DNA of 19,724 nucleotides from CALHAX01 sp038523655 (GTDB lineage Bacteria; Pseudomonadota; Alphaproteobacteria; Rhizobiales; CALHAX01). The notes below the pieces were generated by a model. The model was not told where the DNA came from. It worked only from the letters and a program-made list of their open reading frames with translations, and searched no databases. Made by a program: the position numbers and the translations under genes. This document shows positions 8,763 through 15,099 of this stretch, piece after piece (the stretch's first letter is position 1; every line of letters starts with the position of its first letter). The stretch covers positions 1-19,724 of the forward strand of contig JBCBJG010000032.1 of NCBI GenBank assembly GCA_038523655.1. The letters are read 5' to 3'.

Positions 8763-9548
8763 TCAGTTCGCAACCTCACTGACAGTACCTGAGCGCTCTT
8801 CCTCAGATTTCTGAGCGCCGGTGACATCACCCTGGATCCATTTGTCGGACAGCACGTCACGACGTTCGCCGGAACGGGGATCGAAGCCGCGAGGGGTCAC
8901 GAGGTCCTTCGGGTTTGCTGCGAGCGAAGCGAGGTTCTTCTGCTGCGCGCATCCGAAGTTGTGATAGTTCGCGTTGCGATCCGACGAGGCGAGGTTCGAT
9001 GGCCAGAGCCCACACTCCGGTCCTTTTGCGACGAGAGTCGTAAATGAAACCTTGATCGGTGCAGCGGTATGACCGCTGACGAAGTACGGCTCCATGCTGA
9101 GTGCGTGGTTCGAGATCCCGGTGCCGTGGATCGCCTTGCGGACATCCGAGACGGTATTGACGACGGCGTACTCGTTATTTCCTCCGCTCGGGGCGGAGAC
9201 AATGAGCTGGCCTTCGCCCTCACGGCGGTATCGGGTCACGAACGCCTTGAGCCGGGACGACTGCGACGGCGTCAGGCCGGAGGAGCCGCGTGGCACCTCG
9301 ATGTCCATTTGAACCGGTGCCTTGGAGATGGCGATTGGATGGCGCGCTGCCGGGTCGGCGATCACGGTGCCCCGCACGGCGCTGTAGTGATCGGTGTGGC
9401 CGCGGCAACCGGCAAGGCCGGCTGCGAGCGCGGCGACGGAGGCGATGGCGAGGCCTGTCGAGGAGACTTTTCCTCCTGGGCGGGCCGTGCGCTTGGCAGA
9501 CGACGGGTGGCGACTGGCGAGCGTCTTCGTGGACTTGATGACTGACAT
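8763..9548 (-). CDS. cpaD: Tad pilus secretin-associated lipoprotein CpaD
   Basis: Outer-membrane lipoprotein that works with the CpaC secretin. The 261-residue protein has a long basic N-region (1-29), a hydrophobic signal (31-45) and a lipobox LAGC ending at Cys48, followed by Arg rather than an inner-membrane retention Asp. The C-terminal half carries the family hallmarks CGLWPSNLA, then NYHNFGCAQQKNLAS and DLVTPRGFDPRSGERR. AGGA lies about 8 bases before the ATG. It lies between cpaC (31-base gap) and cpaE (2-base gap), the standard Caulobacter order. The signal peptide n-region is unusually long (29 residues); an internal start is possible, but no ATG or well-placed ribosome binding site supports one. 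Confidence 0.93.
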   Translation of the reverse strand: MSVIKSTKTLASRHPSSAKRTARPGGKVSSTGLAIASVAALAAGLAGCRGHTDHYSAVRGTVIADPAARHPIAISKAPVQMDIEVPRGSSGLTPSQSSRLKAFVTRYRREGEGQLIVSAPSGGNNEYAVVNTVSDVRKAIHGTGISNHALSMEPYFVSGHTAAPIKVSFTTLVAKGPECGLWPSNLASSDRNANYHNFGCAQQKNLASLAANPKDLVTPRGFDPRSGERRDVLSDKWIQGDVTGAQKSEEERSGTVSEVAN

Positions 9549-9579
9549 GGTACTTTTCCTGTGTTCACCAGTTACGCGA

Positions 9580-11133
9580 TCATTCGATGATGAAGCCGAC
9601 GTCGTCTTTCATGCTGCCGGCTTCGGCCTCCGGCAGATGCTCTTCACGGCCGTAGATGCGGTTCATGTGGCCAAGGAAATTTGCCTTGCGATCGGAGGCC
9701 GGCATCCAGTTGTCATCCGGGCGCGCGAGGTCGGTGCGAGCGACCGGCTTGACGACCAGCGGAGTGACGATCACGACCAGCTCGGTCTCGACCTTCTGGA
9801 AGTCGCGGGAGCGAAACAGCGTGCCGAGGATCGGCAGCTTCTGCAGACCCGGGAAGCCTTCCATGTTCTGCCGCGTGTCGTCGGAGATGAGCCCGGCGAG
9901 GACCATCGATCCGCCGCTCGGCAGCTCGATCGTCGTTGCAGCACGGCGGACTTTAAGGCTGGGAATCCCGATCGAGCCGATCGTGACGGCGCCTTCGTTC
10001 GAAAGCTCGCTAACCTCGGTATTGATCTTCAGGCTGATCCGGCTTTCGGACTGGACGAACGGGGTGAACGACAGGCCCACACCGAACGGCTTAAACTCGA
10101 TCGTGATCGTGTTGTCGTCCTGACCGACCGGGACCGGGAACTCACCGCCGGCGAGGAAGCTCGCCGTCTCGCCGGAGATCGCCGTCAGCGTTGGTTCGGC
10201 GAGCGTGCGCAGCAGGCCGTGGCGCTCAAAGGCCTCGACGTTCTGCTGGATGCAGTTGATGCCGGCTTGCGGCGCGGCGACGAGCGTCGAGACGCCCGGT
10301 GTGATGCAGCTCAGCGCGTCATTTCCCTGCGCGCCGAAGAGGAAGCCGTTCAGGCCTTCGGCGTTGGTGACCGGGAAGCGGTTGTTCGTGCCGAACTGAA
10401 AGGCACCTTGCGAGAACGAAGAGGCATTCCAGTTCACGCCGAGGCGCTTGATGATGCTGCGATTGATCTCCGCGACGGTGACCTTGAGCATCACCTGTTC
10501 CTTGCCGAGCACGGAAATCAGGTTAACGACCTTCTTGTTGGCCACTGCGTCGGGCACACCGCCATCGCCGATCGTGAAGCGCGAGGCGATGTTGCGGGCA
10601 CGTGTTGCATCCGCCGGGCGCAGGACCGTTCCCGAGAGCACGACCGTGTCGTTCAGCATCTCGGCCTTGATCTGGCTGTCCGGGATCAGTCGCTTGAGCA
10701 TGGCCTCGAGCGGCGCGGTGTCCTGATCAACGCTGATTTCGAGGGTGAGCACACGCTCGCCGCTCGCATCGAAGAAGAAGGCGTTCGCCTGGCCGGTTTT
10801 CTTGGCGATCAGGTAGACCCGGTTCGAGGCCTGGACGACGGCATCGACAATCTCCGGGTTCGAGACGACCACATCACGCAGCGTGCGTGGCAGCTCGACC
10901 ATCAGCGACTTGTCCCGCGCGATGCGGACAGCGCGCTCGGACGGAAGCTCGTGATCGACCAGTTGGAGGACAGAGCGGTGTCGCCCGCCTTCGCTGTGAC
11001 CGGACGCCTGGGCCGGCGCTGCGGTCATGCCCGCGAGCATGTCCGAGACAGGGGATATAGGGAGGGAAAAGGCAACGAAACCGGCAAATGCGACCGTTGT
11101 CACCTTCATGAAGTTACGCAGTTCGAAAGACAT
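9580..11133 (-). CDS. cpaC: Tad pilus outer-membrane secretin CpaC (RcpA)
   Basis: Forms the gated outer-membrane channel for the Flp pilus. The 517-residue protein has a signal peptide (about 1-43, cleavage likely near AQA-SG). Next come a pilus-assembly N-terminal domain (about 60-133; DKSLMVELPRTLRDVVVSNP), a BON-like domain (about 137-205; VVLSGTVLRP) and the secretin domain (about 300-465). The latter includes TASFLAGGEFPVPV (323-336), the GGSMVLAGLI strand (407-416), the PILGTLFRS turn (434-442) and ELVVIVTPLVV (451-461). Cys276 and Cys294 lie in a loop before the secretin core and could form a disulfide. GGAAGG lies 8 bases before the chosen ATG, supporting MSFELRNF over the later Met9. 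Its N-terminal domain is related to the separate gene at 13664-14176. Confidence 0.95.
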   Translation of the reverse strand: MSFELRNFMKVTTVAFAGFVAFSLPISPVSDMLAGMTAAPAQASGHSEGGRHRSVLQLVDHELPSERAVRIARDKSLMVELPRTLRDVVVSNPEIVDAVVQASNRVYLIAKKTGQANAFFFDASGERVLTLEISVDQDTAPLEAMLKRLIPDSQIKAEMLNDTVVLSGTVLRPADATRARNIASRFTIGDGGVPDAVANKKVVNLISVLGKEQVMLKVTVAEINRSIIKRLGVNWNASSFSQGAFQFGTNNRFPVTNAEGLNGFLFGAQGNDALSCITPGVSTLVAAPQAGINCIQQNVEAFERHGLLRTLAEPTLTAISGETASFLAGGEFPVPVGQDDNTITIEFKPFGVGLSFTPFVQSESRISLKINTEVSELSNEGAVTIGSIGIPSLKVRRAATTIELPSGGSMVLAGLISDDTRQNMEGFPGLQKLPILGTLFRSRDFQKVETELVVIVTPLVVKPVARTDLARPDDNWMPASDRKANFLGHMNRIYGREEHLPEAEAGSMKDDVGFIIE

Positions 11134-11167
11134 AGCTCAGACCTTCCACGAGCTGAAACTGAAGGGA

Positions 11168-11962
11168 CTACTTGACGCCGAAGGCCTGAGCCTTGTCGCC
11201 GTATCGCAGCGTGTTGATGCTGTTCGAGCGTTCGTTGATGCTGTTCTGCGGACCCTTGCCGCTGGTCCGGCTGTCACTCAGGCTGCGGAGAACGAGCGAG
11301 ATCTCACCGATCGAGCGCGCGAGTGCGAGGGACTCTGCCTGCCGCGGGGAAAGCGCGAGGGTCGCCGTTTTACCGGAGGCCACTTTCTCTCCGTCTTTGG
11401 TCTCAATTGCCTGACCGATCGCGAGGACGCGGATGTTGTGGAACAGCGTGTCACTGACATACTGCTCGCGCTTGTTGCCGCTGCGGTCACGGCGCGTGAG
11501 GATTACGTCCACCCGGTCATTCGGGAGGATAAATCCACCCACCGCGGACTCAGGGGCAATTTGCGTTGAGATTGCGCGCATGCCGGCAGGGAGGATTGCG
11601 GCCATGACGCCGCCCTCGTTTGCTTTGATGAGCTTCTTCTTCTTGATCGGCTCACCGGCGAGGAATGGTGCGCGGGCGAGCGAGCCTTGAAACTCTGACT
11701 TAGCGCGGGGGCTTGTGCGCTTCGTGATGTAACCGTGGGTGACGGCATCACTCGGCCAGGCCTGCCAGCGTAGGTCAGCCGGTTTCAACGAAGCGCCGAG
11801 ACCGATGTCGGCGTTTGCGACCAGCACTTCCGTCGTCTCGTAGTTCGTCTTGACGACTGTCTTCGTCTCGGGTGCCTTTCCGATCAGGCTCTTGGCAATG
11901 AGCGCGGCGGCGCCGGCGGCGAGCAGTGCGATTGCGAGGACGATAATTCGAGCCCGTTTCAT
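11168..11962 (-). CDS. cpaB: Tad pilus assembly protein CpaB (RcpC)
   Basis: Periplasmic, membrane-anchored assembly protein of the RcpC/CpaB family. I start it at 11962 (MKRARIIVLAIALL), giving 264 residues. The ATG has GAAGGA about 10 bases upstream and leads straight into basic residues and a membrane anchor (about 5-25). The frame is open ten codons further upstream to another ATG at 11992, which is less likely. Residues about 45-113 form an SAF domain (EVLVANADIGLGASLKPADL; FLAGEPIKKKKL), followed by the RcpC domain (about 120-230; GMRAISTQI, FILPNDRVDVILTR). The Ser/Asn-rich tail (230-255) is low complexity. It is the first gene of the cpaB-tadC operon, 34 bases before cpaC. A CtrA-like box lies 66 bases upstream. 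Confidence 0.94.
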   Translation of the reverse strand: MKRARIIVLAIALLAAGAAALIAKSLIGKAPETKTVVKTNYETTEVLVANADIGLGASLKPADLRWQAWPSDAVTHGYITKRTSPRAKSEFQGSLARAPFLAGEPIKKKKLIKANEGGVMAAILPAGMRAISTQIAPESAVGGFILPNDRVDVILTRRDRSGNKREQYVSDTLFHNIRVLAIGQAIETKDGEKVASGKTATLALSPRQAESLALARSIGEISLVLRSLSDSRTSGKGPQNSINERSNSINTLRYGDKAQAFGVK

Positions 11963-12278
11963 ACACTCTGGGTCCTTCGGCCCTACTTGCAAGCAAACTT
12001 GGTTGCTCTCGAAGGTCCGCGAGAAACGTCAATGTGCAGTTAATGGGTGTACGAATTCGAGACGGTGTCCCGGGTAGGGAGTAAAAGACGGGGCGTGGTC
12101 TCCACAGAACGTCCGTCTACAGAGTGTGTACGGCGGACAGCTCCATCATCGTAGCCACCGGCTACCGGGTCCGGTGCTAGGTGTCGGTTGCCGAAATCAC
12201 GCGCGCAGAGCGAAGGCCGTCAGGTCGAATGAGCTGTCCAAATGCCGTAGTCGTTCAGGCGTGCAAGCGATCGGGCGT
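11963..12278. other. 316-base spacer between cpaA and cpaB
   Basis: I find no convincing gene here; short frames lack ribosome binding sites and any recognisable protein. On the minus strand the spacer contains the cpaB ribosome binding site (GAAGGA) and the CtrA-like box at 12028-12043. A palindrome CTTGCAAG (11986-11993) and a 6-bp inverted repeat (CACCGG/CCGGTG at 12156-12176) are also present. No clear -10 element follows the box. The spacer size suggests cpaB has its own promoter rather than depending on read-through from cpaA. Confidence 0.6.
12028..12043 (-). promoter_or_regulatory. CtrA-like binding site upstream of cpaB
   Basis: On the minus strand the site reads TTAA-CTGCACA-TTGAC, which matches the alphaproteobacterial CtrA consensus TTAA-N7-TTAAC at 8 of 9 defined bases. 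Its near edge lies 66 bases before the cpaB ATG and it points towards the gene. Matching sites occur before pilA and tadE. CtrA binding is inferred from sequence only. Confidence 0.5.
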
Positions 12279-12291
12279 TCAGGCGATCGGG
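12252..12291. repeat. Short direct repeat at the 3' end of cpaA
   Basis: CGTTCAGGCG occurs at 12252-12261 and 12276-12285, and CGATCGGG at 12268-12275 and 12284-12291, giving an imperfect 24-base duplication. The second copy of the 10-mer contains the cpaA stop codon, so the repeat looks like a small slippage duplication of the gene end. No function is evident. Confidence 0.6.
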
Positions 12292-12791
12292 CCAAGCACC
12301 CACTGGGTGGACGGATAGACGATCAGGGCACCGGCGGCGATCGAGATGCCGTACGGGATCCCGGTCTTCGGGTGGTGCAGGCGGTTCAGCCATGCCTGCC
12401 GGACCCAGGCGCCCGGAAGCGGGAACTTGCGGAACATCAGTAGCGCAAGCGTGAGCAGGCCTCCGAGGATGCAAACCAGCATCAGGAAGCTGCCGAGGTG
12501 CGTGAAACCAAACCAAAGCGAAATGGCCGAGAGGATCTTGGCGTCACCGCCGCCCATCCAGCCGAGCTCGAACATGCCAACGGTCAGCGCGAGGATGAGG
12601 ATACCGCACGCGATGTGCAGACCGATGTCGTAGAGCGAAAGGCCTGTCATCGGCGCGTAGATGAGGAACCCGGCAACCAGACAGATCGAGATCCGGTTCG
12701 GGATCGTCATCGTGAACAGATCCATCGCGCCGGCGAATGCAATCAGCCCGGGGAAGAACAGGAGCGCGAAGACGAGAAAGATCGGGTCCAT
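12279..12791 (-). CDS. cpaA: Prepilin peptidase CpaA (TadV-type, A24 family)
   Basis: Integral-membrane aspartic peptidase that cleaves the leader of the Flp pilin and the TadE/F pseudopilins. The 170-residue protein is the short TadV/CpaA form without the N-terminal methylase domain of PilD. Both catalytic Asp motifs are present: D24 in AMDLFTMTIPNR and D83 in GGGDAKILSA (GxGD type). Hydrophobic segments lie at about 4-22, 34-49, 54-73, 94-120 and 148-167. The Shine-Dalgarno sequence is weak (GAAAG about 8 bases upstream). It lies downstream of pilA on the same strand, 209 bases away with the pilA terminator between, so it may depend on read-through or on a promoter within 12792-12922. A 316-base spacer separates it from cpaB. 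Confidence 0.94.
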   Translation of the reverse strand: MDPIFLVFALLFFPGLIAFAGAMDLFTMTIPNRISICLVAGFLIYAPMTGLSLYDIGLHIACGILILALTVGMFELGWMGGGDAKILSAISLWFGFTHLGSFLMLVCILGGLLTLALLMFRKFPLPGAWVRQAWLNRLHHPKTGIPYGISIAAGALIVYPSTQWVLGPIA

Positions 12792-12922
12792 GACAATGCT
12801 TTCGATAATGCCGGGCGGGGTGCGTTGTGGCTGCGCATTCGTGACTATTAGGTGAGAGCCGTAAAATTCCGCCTAAGCCACGGTTCACTGCGTGAAGATC
12901 GCCGCGAAGTGTTCGCGCAACG

Positions 12923-12955
12923 AAAAAGGCCACCCGCTCCGAAGAGCGAGTGGCC
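12923..12955 (-). terminator. Rho-independent terminator of pilA
   Basis: On the minus strand, an 11-of-12-bp stem (arms at 12944-12955 and 12928-12939, loop of 4 bases) is followed by TTTTT at 12927-12923. It lies 45 bases after the pilA stop, so pilin mRNA can end here as a short abundant transcript, with some read-through into cpaA. Confidence 0.88.
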
Positions 12956-13000
12956 CCGAACTGTACCGACGATCAGGCGATCGCCGGGGAACAGGCTAGA

Positions 13001-13177
13001 TTAGCCGTTCTGCGTTCCGAGTTCCGTCGAGACCGTCGTGAAGGTCGTGTCGAGGCCGTCGGAGACCAGGTTCACGGTGACGATGATGCCGACGCCGATG
13101 ATGGCGGCGATGAGGCCGTATTCGATTGCCGTTGCGCCCGACTCATCGTTGCGGAAACGTGCGACCAGGTTTTTCAT
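13001..13177 (-). CDS. pilA: Flp-type major pilin (PilA)
   Basis: Major subunit of the Tad pilus. I start it at 13177 (MKNLVARFRNDESG), giving 58 residues. GGGAG lies 8 bases upstream, and the 12 further in-frame codons to an upstream ATG look non-coding. The basic leader of about 14 residues ends in Gly, followed by the Flp hallmark ATAIEYGLIAAIIGVGII with the conserved Glu at +5 and Tyr at +6. That leaves a mature pilin of about 44 residues: one hydrophobic helix and a short Thr/Ser-rich tail. CpaA would process it. It has its own leader with inverted repeats and a CtrA-like box upstream, and its own terminator downstream, as expected for a highly expressed structural gene. Confidence 0.97.
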   Translation of the reverse strand: MKNLVARFRNDESGATAIEYGLIAAIIGVGIIVTVNLVSDGLDTTFTTVSTELGTQNG

Positions 13178-13193
13178 TTGGATACTCCCGTTA

Positions 13194-13206
13194 CTAAGAC
13201 TCTTAG
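13194..13206. promoter_or_regulatory. Perfect palindrome in the pilA leader
   Basis: CTAAGA-C-TCTTAG is a perfect 13-base palindrome with one central base, ending 16 bases before the pilA ATG and just upstream of its ribosome binding site. As RNA it could form a 5-bp hairpin; as DNA it could be an operator. Its role is unknown. Confidence 0.4.
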
Positions 13207-13228
13207 ACTGCAAAAGTTCATCCGCTTG

Positions 13229-13243
13229 GCTGACCTTGTCAGC
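13229..13243. promoter_or_regulatory. Inverted repeat in the pilA leader
   Basis: GCTGAC-CTT-GTCAGC is a perfect 6-bp inverted repeat with a 3-base loop. It lies between the proposed pilA promoter and the palindrome at 13194-13206. It may be a stabilising 5' hairpin in the pilin mRNA or a protein-binding site. Confidence 0.4.
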
Positions 13244-13287
13244 GCTGGGTCGCGGTGCTGAACTGTTATGGAACCTACCGGGCAGAA

Positions 13288-13303
13288 GTTAATCCAAGAT
13301 GAA
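13288..13303 (-). promoter_or_regulatory. CtrA-like binding site upstream of pilA
   Basis: On the minus strand the site reads TTCA-TCTTGGA-TTAAC, 8 of 9 bases of the CtrA consensus TTAA-N7-TTAAC. It lies 111 bases before the pilA ATG. A -10-like CATAAC (13270-13265, minus) follows at a spacing that would put the box near -35. In Caulobacter, CtrA is known to activate pilA; here the site is inferred from sequence alone. Confidence 0.55.
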
Positions 13304-13663
13304 ATGCTTGGCTGGCCGGTTTCGCAACGTGTTTCATATGGTTTACTCTAAGTAAATTCGGCGCGTAAACTTCGGTTGGTGGCTATGAATACATGGTCAT
13401 GGTAGTGTGGCGGCGAGTCAAAACCTGTTTCTTTACGATGAACGGCCAGATGTTCGTGGTCGAAAATCCGCGTTCTGCGGTATTCGGTGCAGTATTACCG
13501 GGCCGCAAGCTCGATGCAGCCAGGAACTGCTTGGCCTCGACACGCGTGCGATGTGGTCCCGCCTATTTTCATCCCCGCGTTCTCACGATCCGACGGGCGT
13601 TACCGTTTCGTTCACTATTCTCCGGCTAACTGGAAAAAAAGCAGTAGCGTTCGAGGACAGACC

Positions 13664-14176
13664 ATGTCGCACCGCGTTCCCTCCTTTATCTCCCGTTTTG
13701 CAGCAGCTGCCGTTGGCTTCGGCATGGCGGTCGCCGCCTCCAGTGCCTTTTCCCCAGTAGCGCTTGCCGACGCGTCGTCGGACTTCGTGGTCCAGTACGA
13801 CCAGGTTCGCCTGCTTCGCCTGGAAGACAAGGCCGCCTCTGTCATCGTCGGCAACCCGTCGATTGCAGACGTCAGCATCCAGAACGGCAAGCTTCTCGCC
13901 GTCACCGGCAAGACGTTCGGCATTACCAACCTCATCATTCTCGACCGGGCTGGTCGGGTGATGATGGACCGGCGTCTGCTGGTCTCGTCCGACGAGCAGA
14001 AGATCGTGAAGCTCACACGCGGCAACCTCAGCCAGACCTACAACTGTGCGCCGAAGTGTCAGCCGGTGCTCAAGATCGGTGATGACGACAAATTCTATGC
14101 GAACGTTGTGAAGTCGTCTGAGAGCAAGGTGAAGTTCTCTGCAGGCGTTTCCGGCGGTGCAGCAGGCGGCGAGTGA
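13664..14176 (+). CDS. Secreted pilus-assembly N-terminal-domain protein
   Basis: Predicted periplasmic protein, 170 residues from the ATG at 13664, chosen because GAGGA lies about 7 bases upstream and a signal peptide starts there. The signal has a basic n-region (1-11) and hydrophobic core (12-29), with cleavage likely after ALA or ADA near 35-37. Residues about 40-118 (VRLLRLEDKAASVIVGNPSIADVSI; GKTFGITNLIILDRAGRV) match the N-terminal domain found before the secretin core of CpaC-type proteins, here as a separate protein without BON or secretin domains. A C-terminal segment carries Cys128 and Cys132 (NCAPKC), possibly a disulfide. It is divergent from pilA and upstream of tadE, so a role in Tad assembly is likely. 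It may contact the CpaC channel; that is inference. The frame is open 59 more codons upstream, but these look non-coding. Confidence 0.85.
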   Translation: MSHRVPSFISRFAAAAVGFGMAVAASSAFSPVALADASSDFVVQYDQVRLLRLEDKAASVIVGNPSIADVSIQNGKLLAVTGKTFGITNLIILDRAGRVMMDRRLLVSSDEQKIVKLTRGNLSQTYNCAPKCQPVLKIGDDDKFYANVVKSSESKVKFSAGVSGGAAGGE

Positions 14177-14201
14177 TCCATTCCCCGCTTGTTGTGATGC
14201 A

Positions 14202-14233
14202 AGGGCGTCGGGCCTGAAACTTTCCGGCGCCCT
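14202..14233 (+). terminator. Candidate weak terminator hairpin
   Basis: A 10-bp stem with one G-U pair (arms 14202-14211 and 14224-14233, loop of 12 bases) lies 25 bases after the stop of the preceding gene. It is followed by ATTATAAAG rather than a T-run. It could attenuate transcription between this gene and tadE. Confidence 0.35.
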
Positions 14234-14335
14234 ATTATAAAGACTGTCGCTATCCGCATTTCCCTGCGGCTGTTTCCTCCCCTCTGCGATCGTGCGCAGC
14301 GTGGCAGGGTGCGGCCGCGGGCATATCGTCATTTC

Positions 14336-14351
14336 TCAACGCCTTATTAAC
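14336..14351 (+). promoter_or_regulatory. CtrA-like binding site upstream of tadE
   Basis: The plus strand reads TCAA-CGCCTTA-TTAAC, 8 of 9 bases of the CtrA consensus TTAA-N7-TTAAC, and lies 71 bases before the tadE ATG. A TTTAAT at 14362-14367 is placed where a -10 element would be if the box covers the -35 region. This suggests an independent tadE promoter. It is a sequence match only. Confidence 0.5.
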
Positions 14352-14395
14352 TCGGCACGGGTTTAATGCCGGGCATGCGCGGGGTTTGCCGCGCC

Positions 14396-14425
14396 CATAT
14401 CAGATCAGTGAGGCGTACTGATATG
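14396..14425 (+). promoter_or_regulatory. Hairpin enclosing the tadE ribosome binding site and start codon
   Basis: CATATCAG (14396-14403) pairs perfectly with CTGATATG (14418-14425). The start codon is in the 3' arm and the ribosome binding site GAGG (14410-14413) is in the 14-base loop. A competing 6-bp stem, ATCAGT (14404-14409) with ACTGAT (14417-14422), would expose the ATG and keep GAGG in a 7-base loop. This layout could control translation; function is not shown. Confidence 0.45.
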
Positions 14426-15025
14426 ACCGAGACAACGAACGCGCGTGTGCGCGGGCGGCGTACACGCCACGGCTTTATCCGGCGGTTGCGCAGAAACGAA
14501 GACGGGGCCACGGCGCTCGAATTCGCTTTCGTTGCAGCACCGTTTCTGGCGTTTCTGCTGATGACAATCGAGGTCGCTTTCGTTTACGGCGGCACGGTTT
14601 CGCTCGAGCACGCGCTCGAGAAGTCTTCCCGGAAAATTCGGGTTGGGCAGCCGTTCGGCAACCTCCAGGAATTCAAGGCCGACGTTTGCGGTAACGTCGT
14701 TCTGCTCAGCAACTGCCTGAACAAACTGGTCGTCGATGTTCGCACGATCAACGGTTTCGGCGGTGCGGATAACCAGAACGTCTATGGCGATTATCAGGAC
14801 GGTTCAGGCGACTTGCAGAACGGAAACCAGCAGTACGACACGGGCGCAGGCGGCTCAGTGGTGCTCGTGAACGCCTTTTATAAATGGGACATTATCGCCC
14901 AGCTGCCGATCTTCTACCGCTGGACGGACGGGGGTGGCTTCACGAGCCCGCTCGCGAACCAGTCGGACGGATCGCGGGTGATGTCGGCGACCGTCGCGTT
15001 CAAGAACGAGCCGTTCGACAACTGA
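14423..15025 (+). CDS. tadE: TadE-family pseudopilin
   Basis: Minor pilin-like protein of the Tad system, 200 residues from the ATG at 14423. The frame extends 19 codons further upstream, but GAGG sits 9 bases before this ATG. A very basic N-terminus (residues 8-24) precedes the TadE prepilin motif NEDG-ATALEFAFVAAPF, with cleavage predicted after Gly28 by CpaA, the +5 Glu at residue 33 and a hydrophobic helix at about 29-56. The mature region is Gly/Asn/Gln-rich (112-145) with Cys89 and Cys98 close together, possibly a disulfide. The next pseudopilin follows 74 bases downstream. The family is clear; the subtype (TadE rather than TadF) rests on order and length. Confidence 0.88.
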   Translation: MTETTNARVRGRRTRHGFIRRLRRNEDGATALEFAFVAAPFLAFLLMTIEVAFVYGGTVSLEHALEKSSRKIRVGQPFGNLQEFKADVCGNVVLLSNCLNKLVVDVRTINGFGGADNQNVYGDYQDGSGDLQNGNQQYDTGAGGSVVLVNAFYKWDIIAQLPIFYRWTDGGGFTSPLANQSDGSRVMSATVAFKNEPFDN

Positions 15026-15099
15026 CGATCGCACGATCTGCGGTCCAAATTTTTCTCCTTGGTGTCTCTGCGACGCCCGTATCGAAGAAGAGCGTAGTG

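Larger units (their letters stand above)
13178..13663. other. 486-base divergent spacer between pilA and the pilus N-terminal-domain gene
   Basis: Holds the control region for pilA (minus) and probably for the plus-strand gene at 13664. Within it are the palindrome at 13194-13206, the inverted repeat at 13229-13243, the CtrA-like box at 13288-13303, and a TTTAC-N5-GTAAA repeat at 13342-13356. The last fits CtrA less well (7 of 9 on the minus strand) and might act in either direction. Positions 13260-13400 look AT-richer than the surrounding genes. Small plus-strand frames in 13393-13760 have no recognisable product and seem spurious. Confidence 0.65.

Noticed and set aside
9394..11175. Long plus-strand frame (593 codons) opposite cpaC
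   Set aside because: It is antisense to an unmistakable secretin gene. Its Arg/Asp/Glu-rich composition is what high-G+C antisense frames give, and it has no recognisable domain.
12792..12922. Possible CtrA box before cpaA (TGAA-N7-TTAGG on the minus strand)
   Set aside because: Only 6 of 9 consensus bases match, which is too weak to report as a site.
13487..13663. Upstream extension of the pilus N-terminal-domain gene
   Set aside because: The ATG at 13664 has a good ribosome binding site and begins a signal peptide. The 59 upstream codons would bury that signal and look non-coding.
13393..13760. Small plus-strand frames in the pilA divergent spacer
   Set aside because: No ribosome binding site or recognisable product. 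They overlap the start of the signal-peptide-bearing gene at 13664 in other frames.
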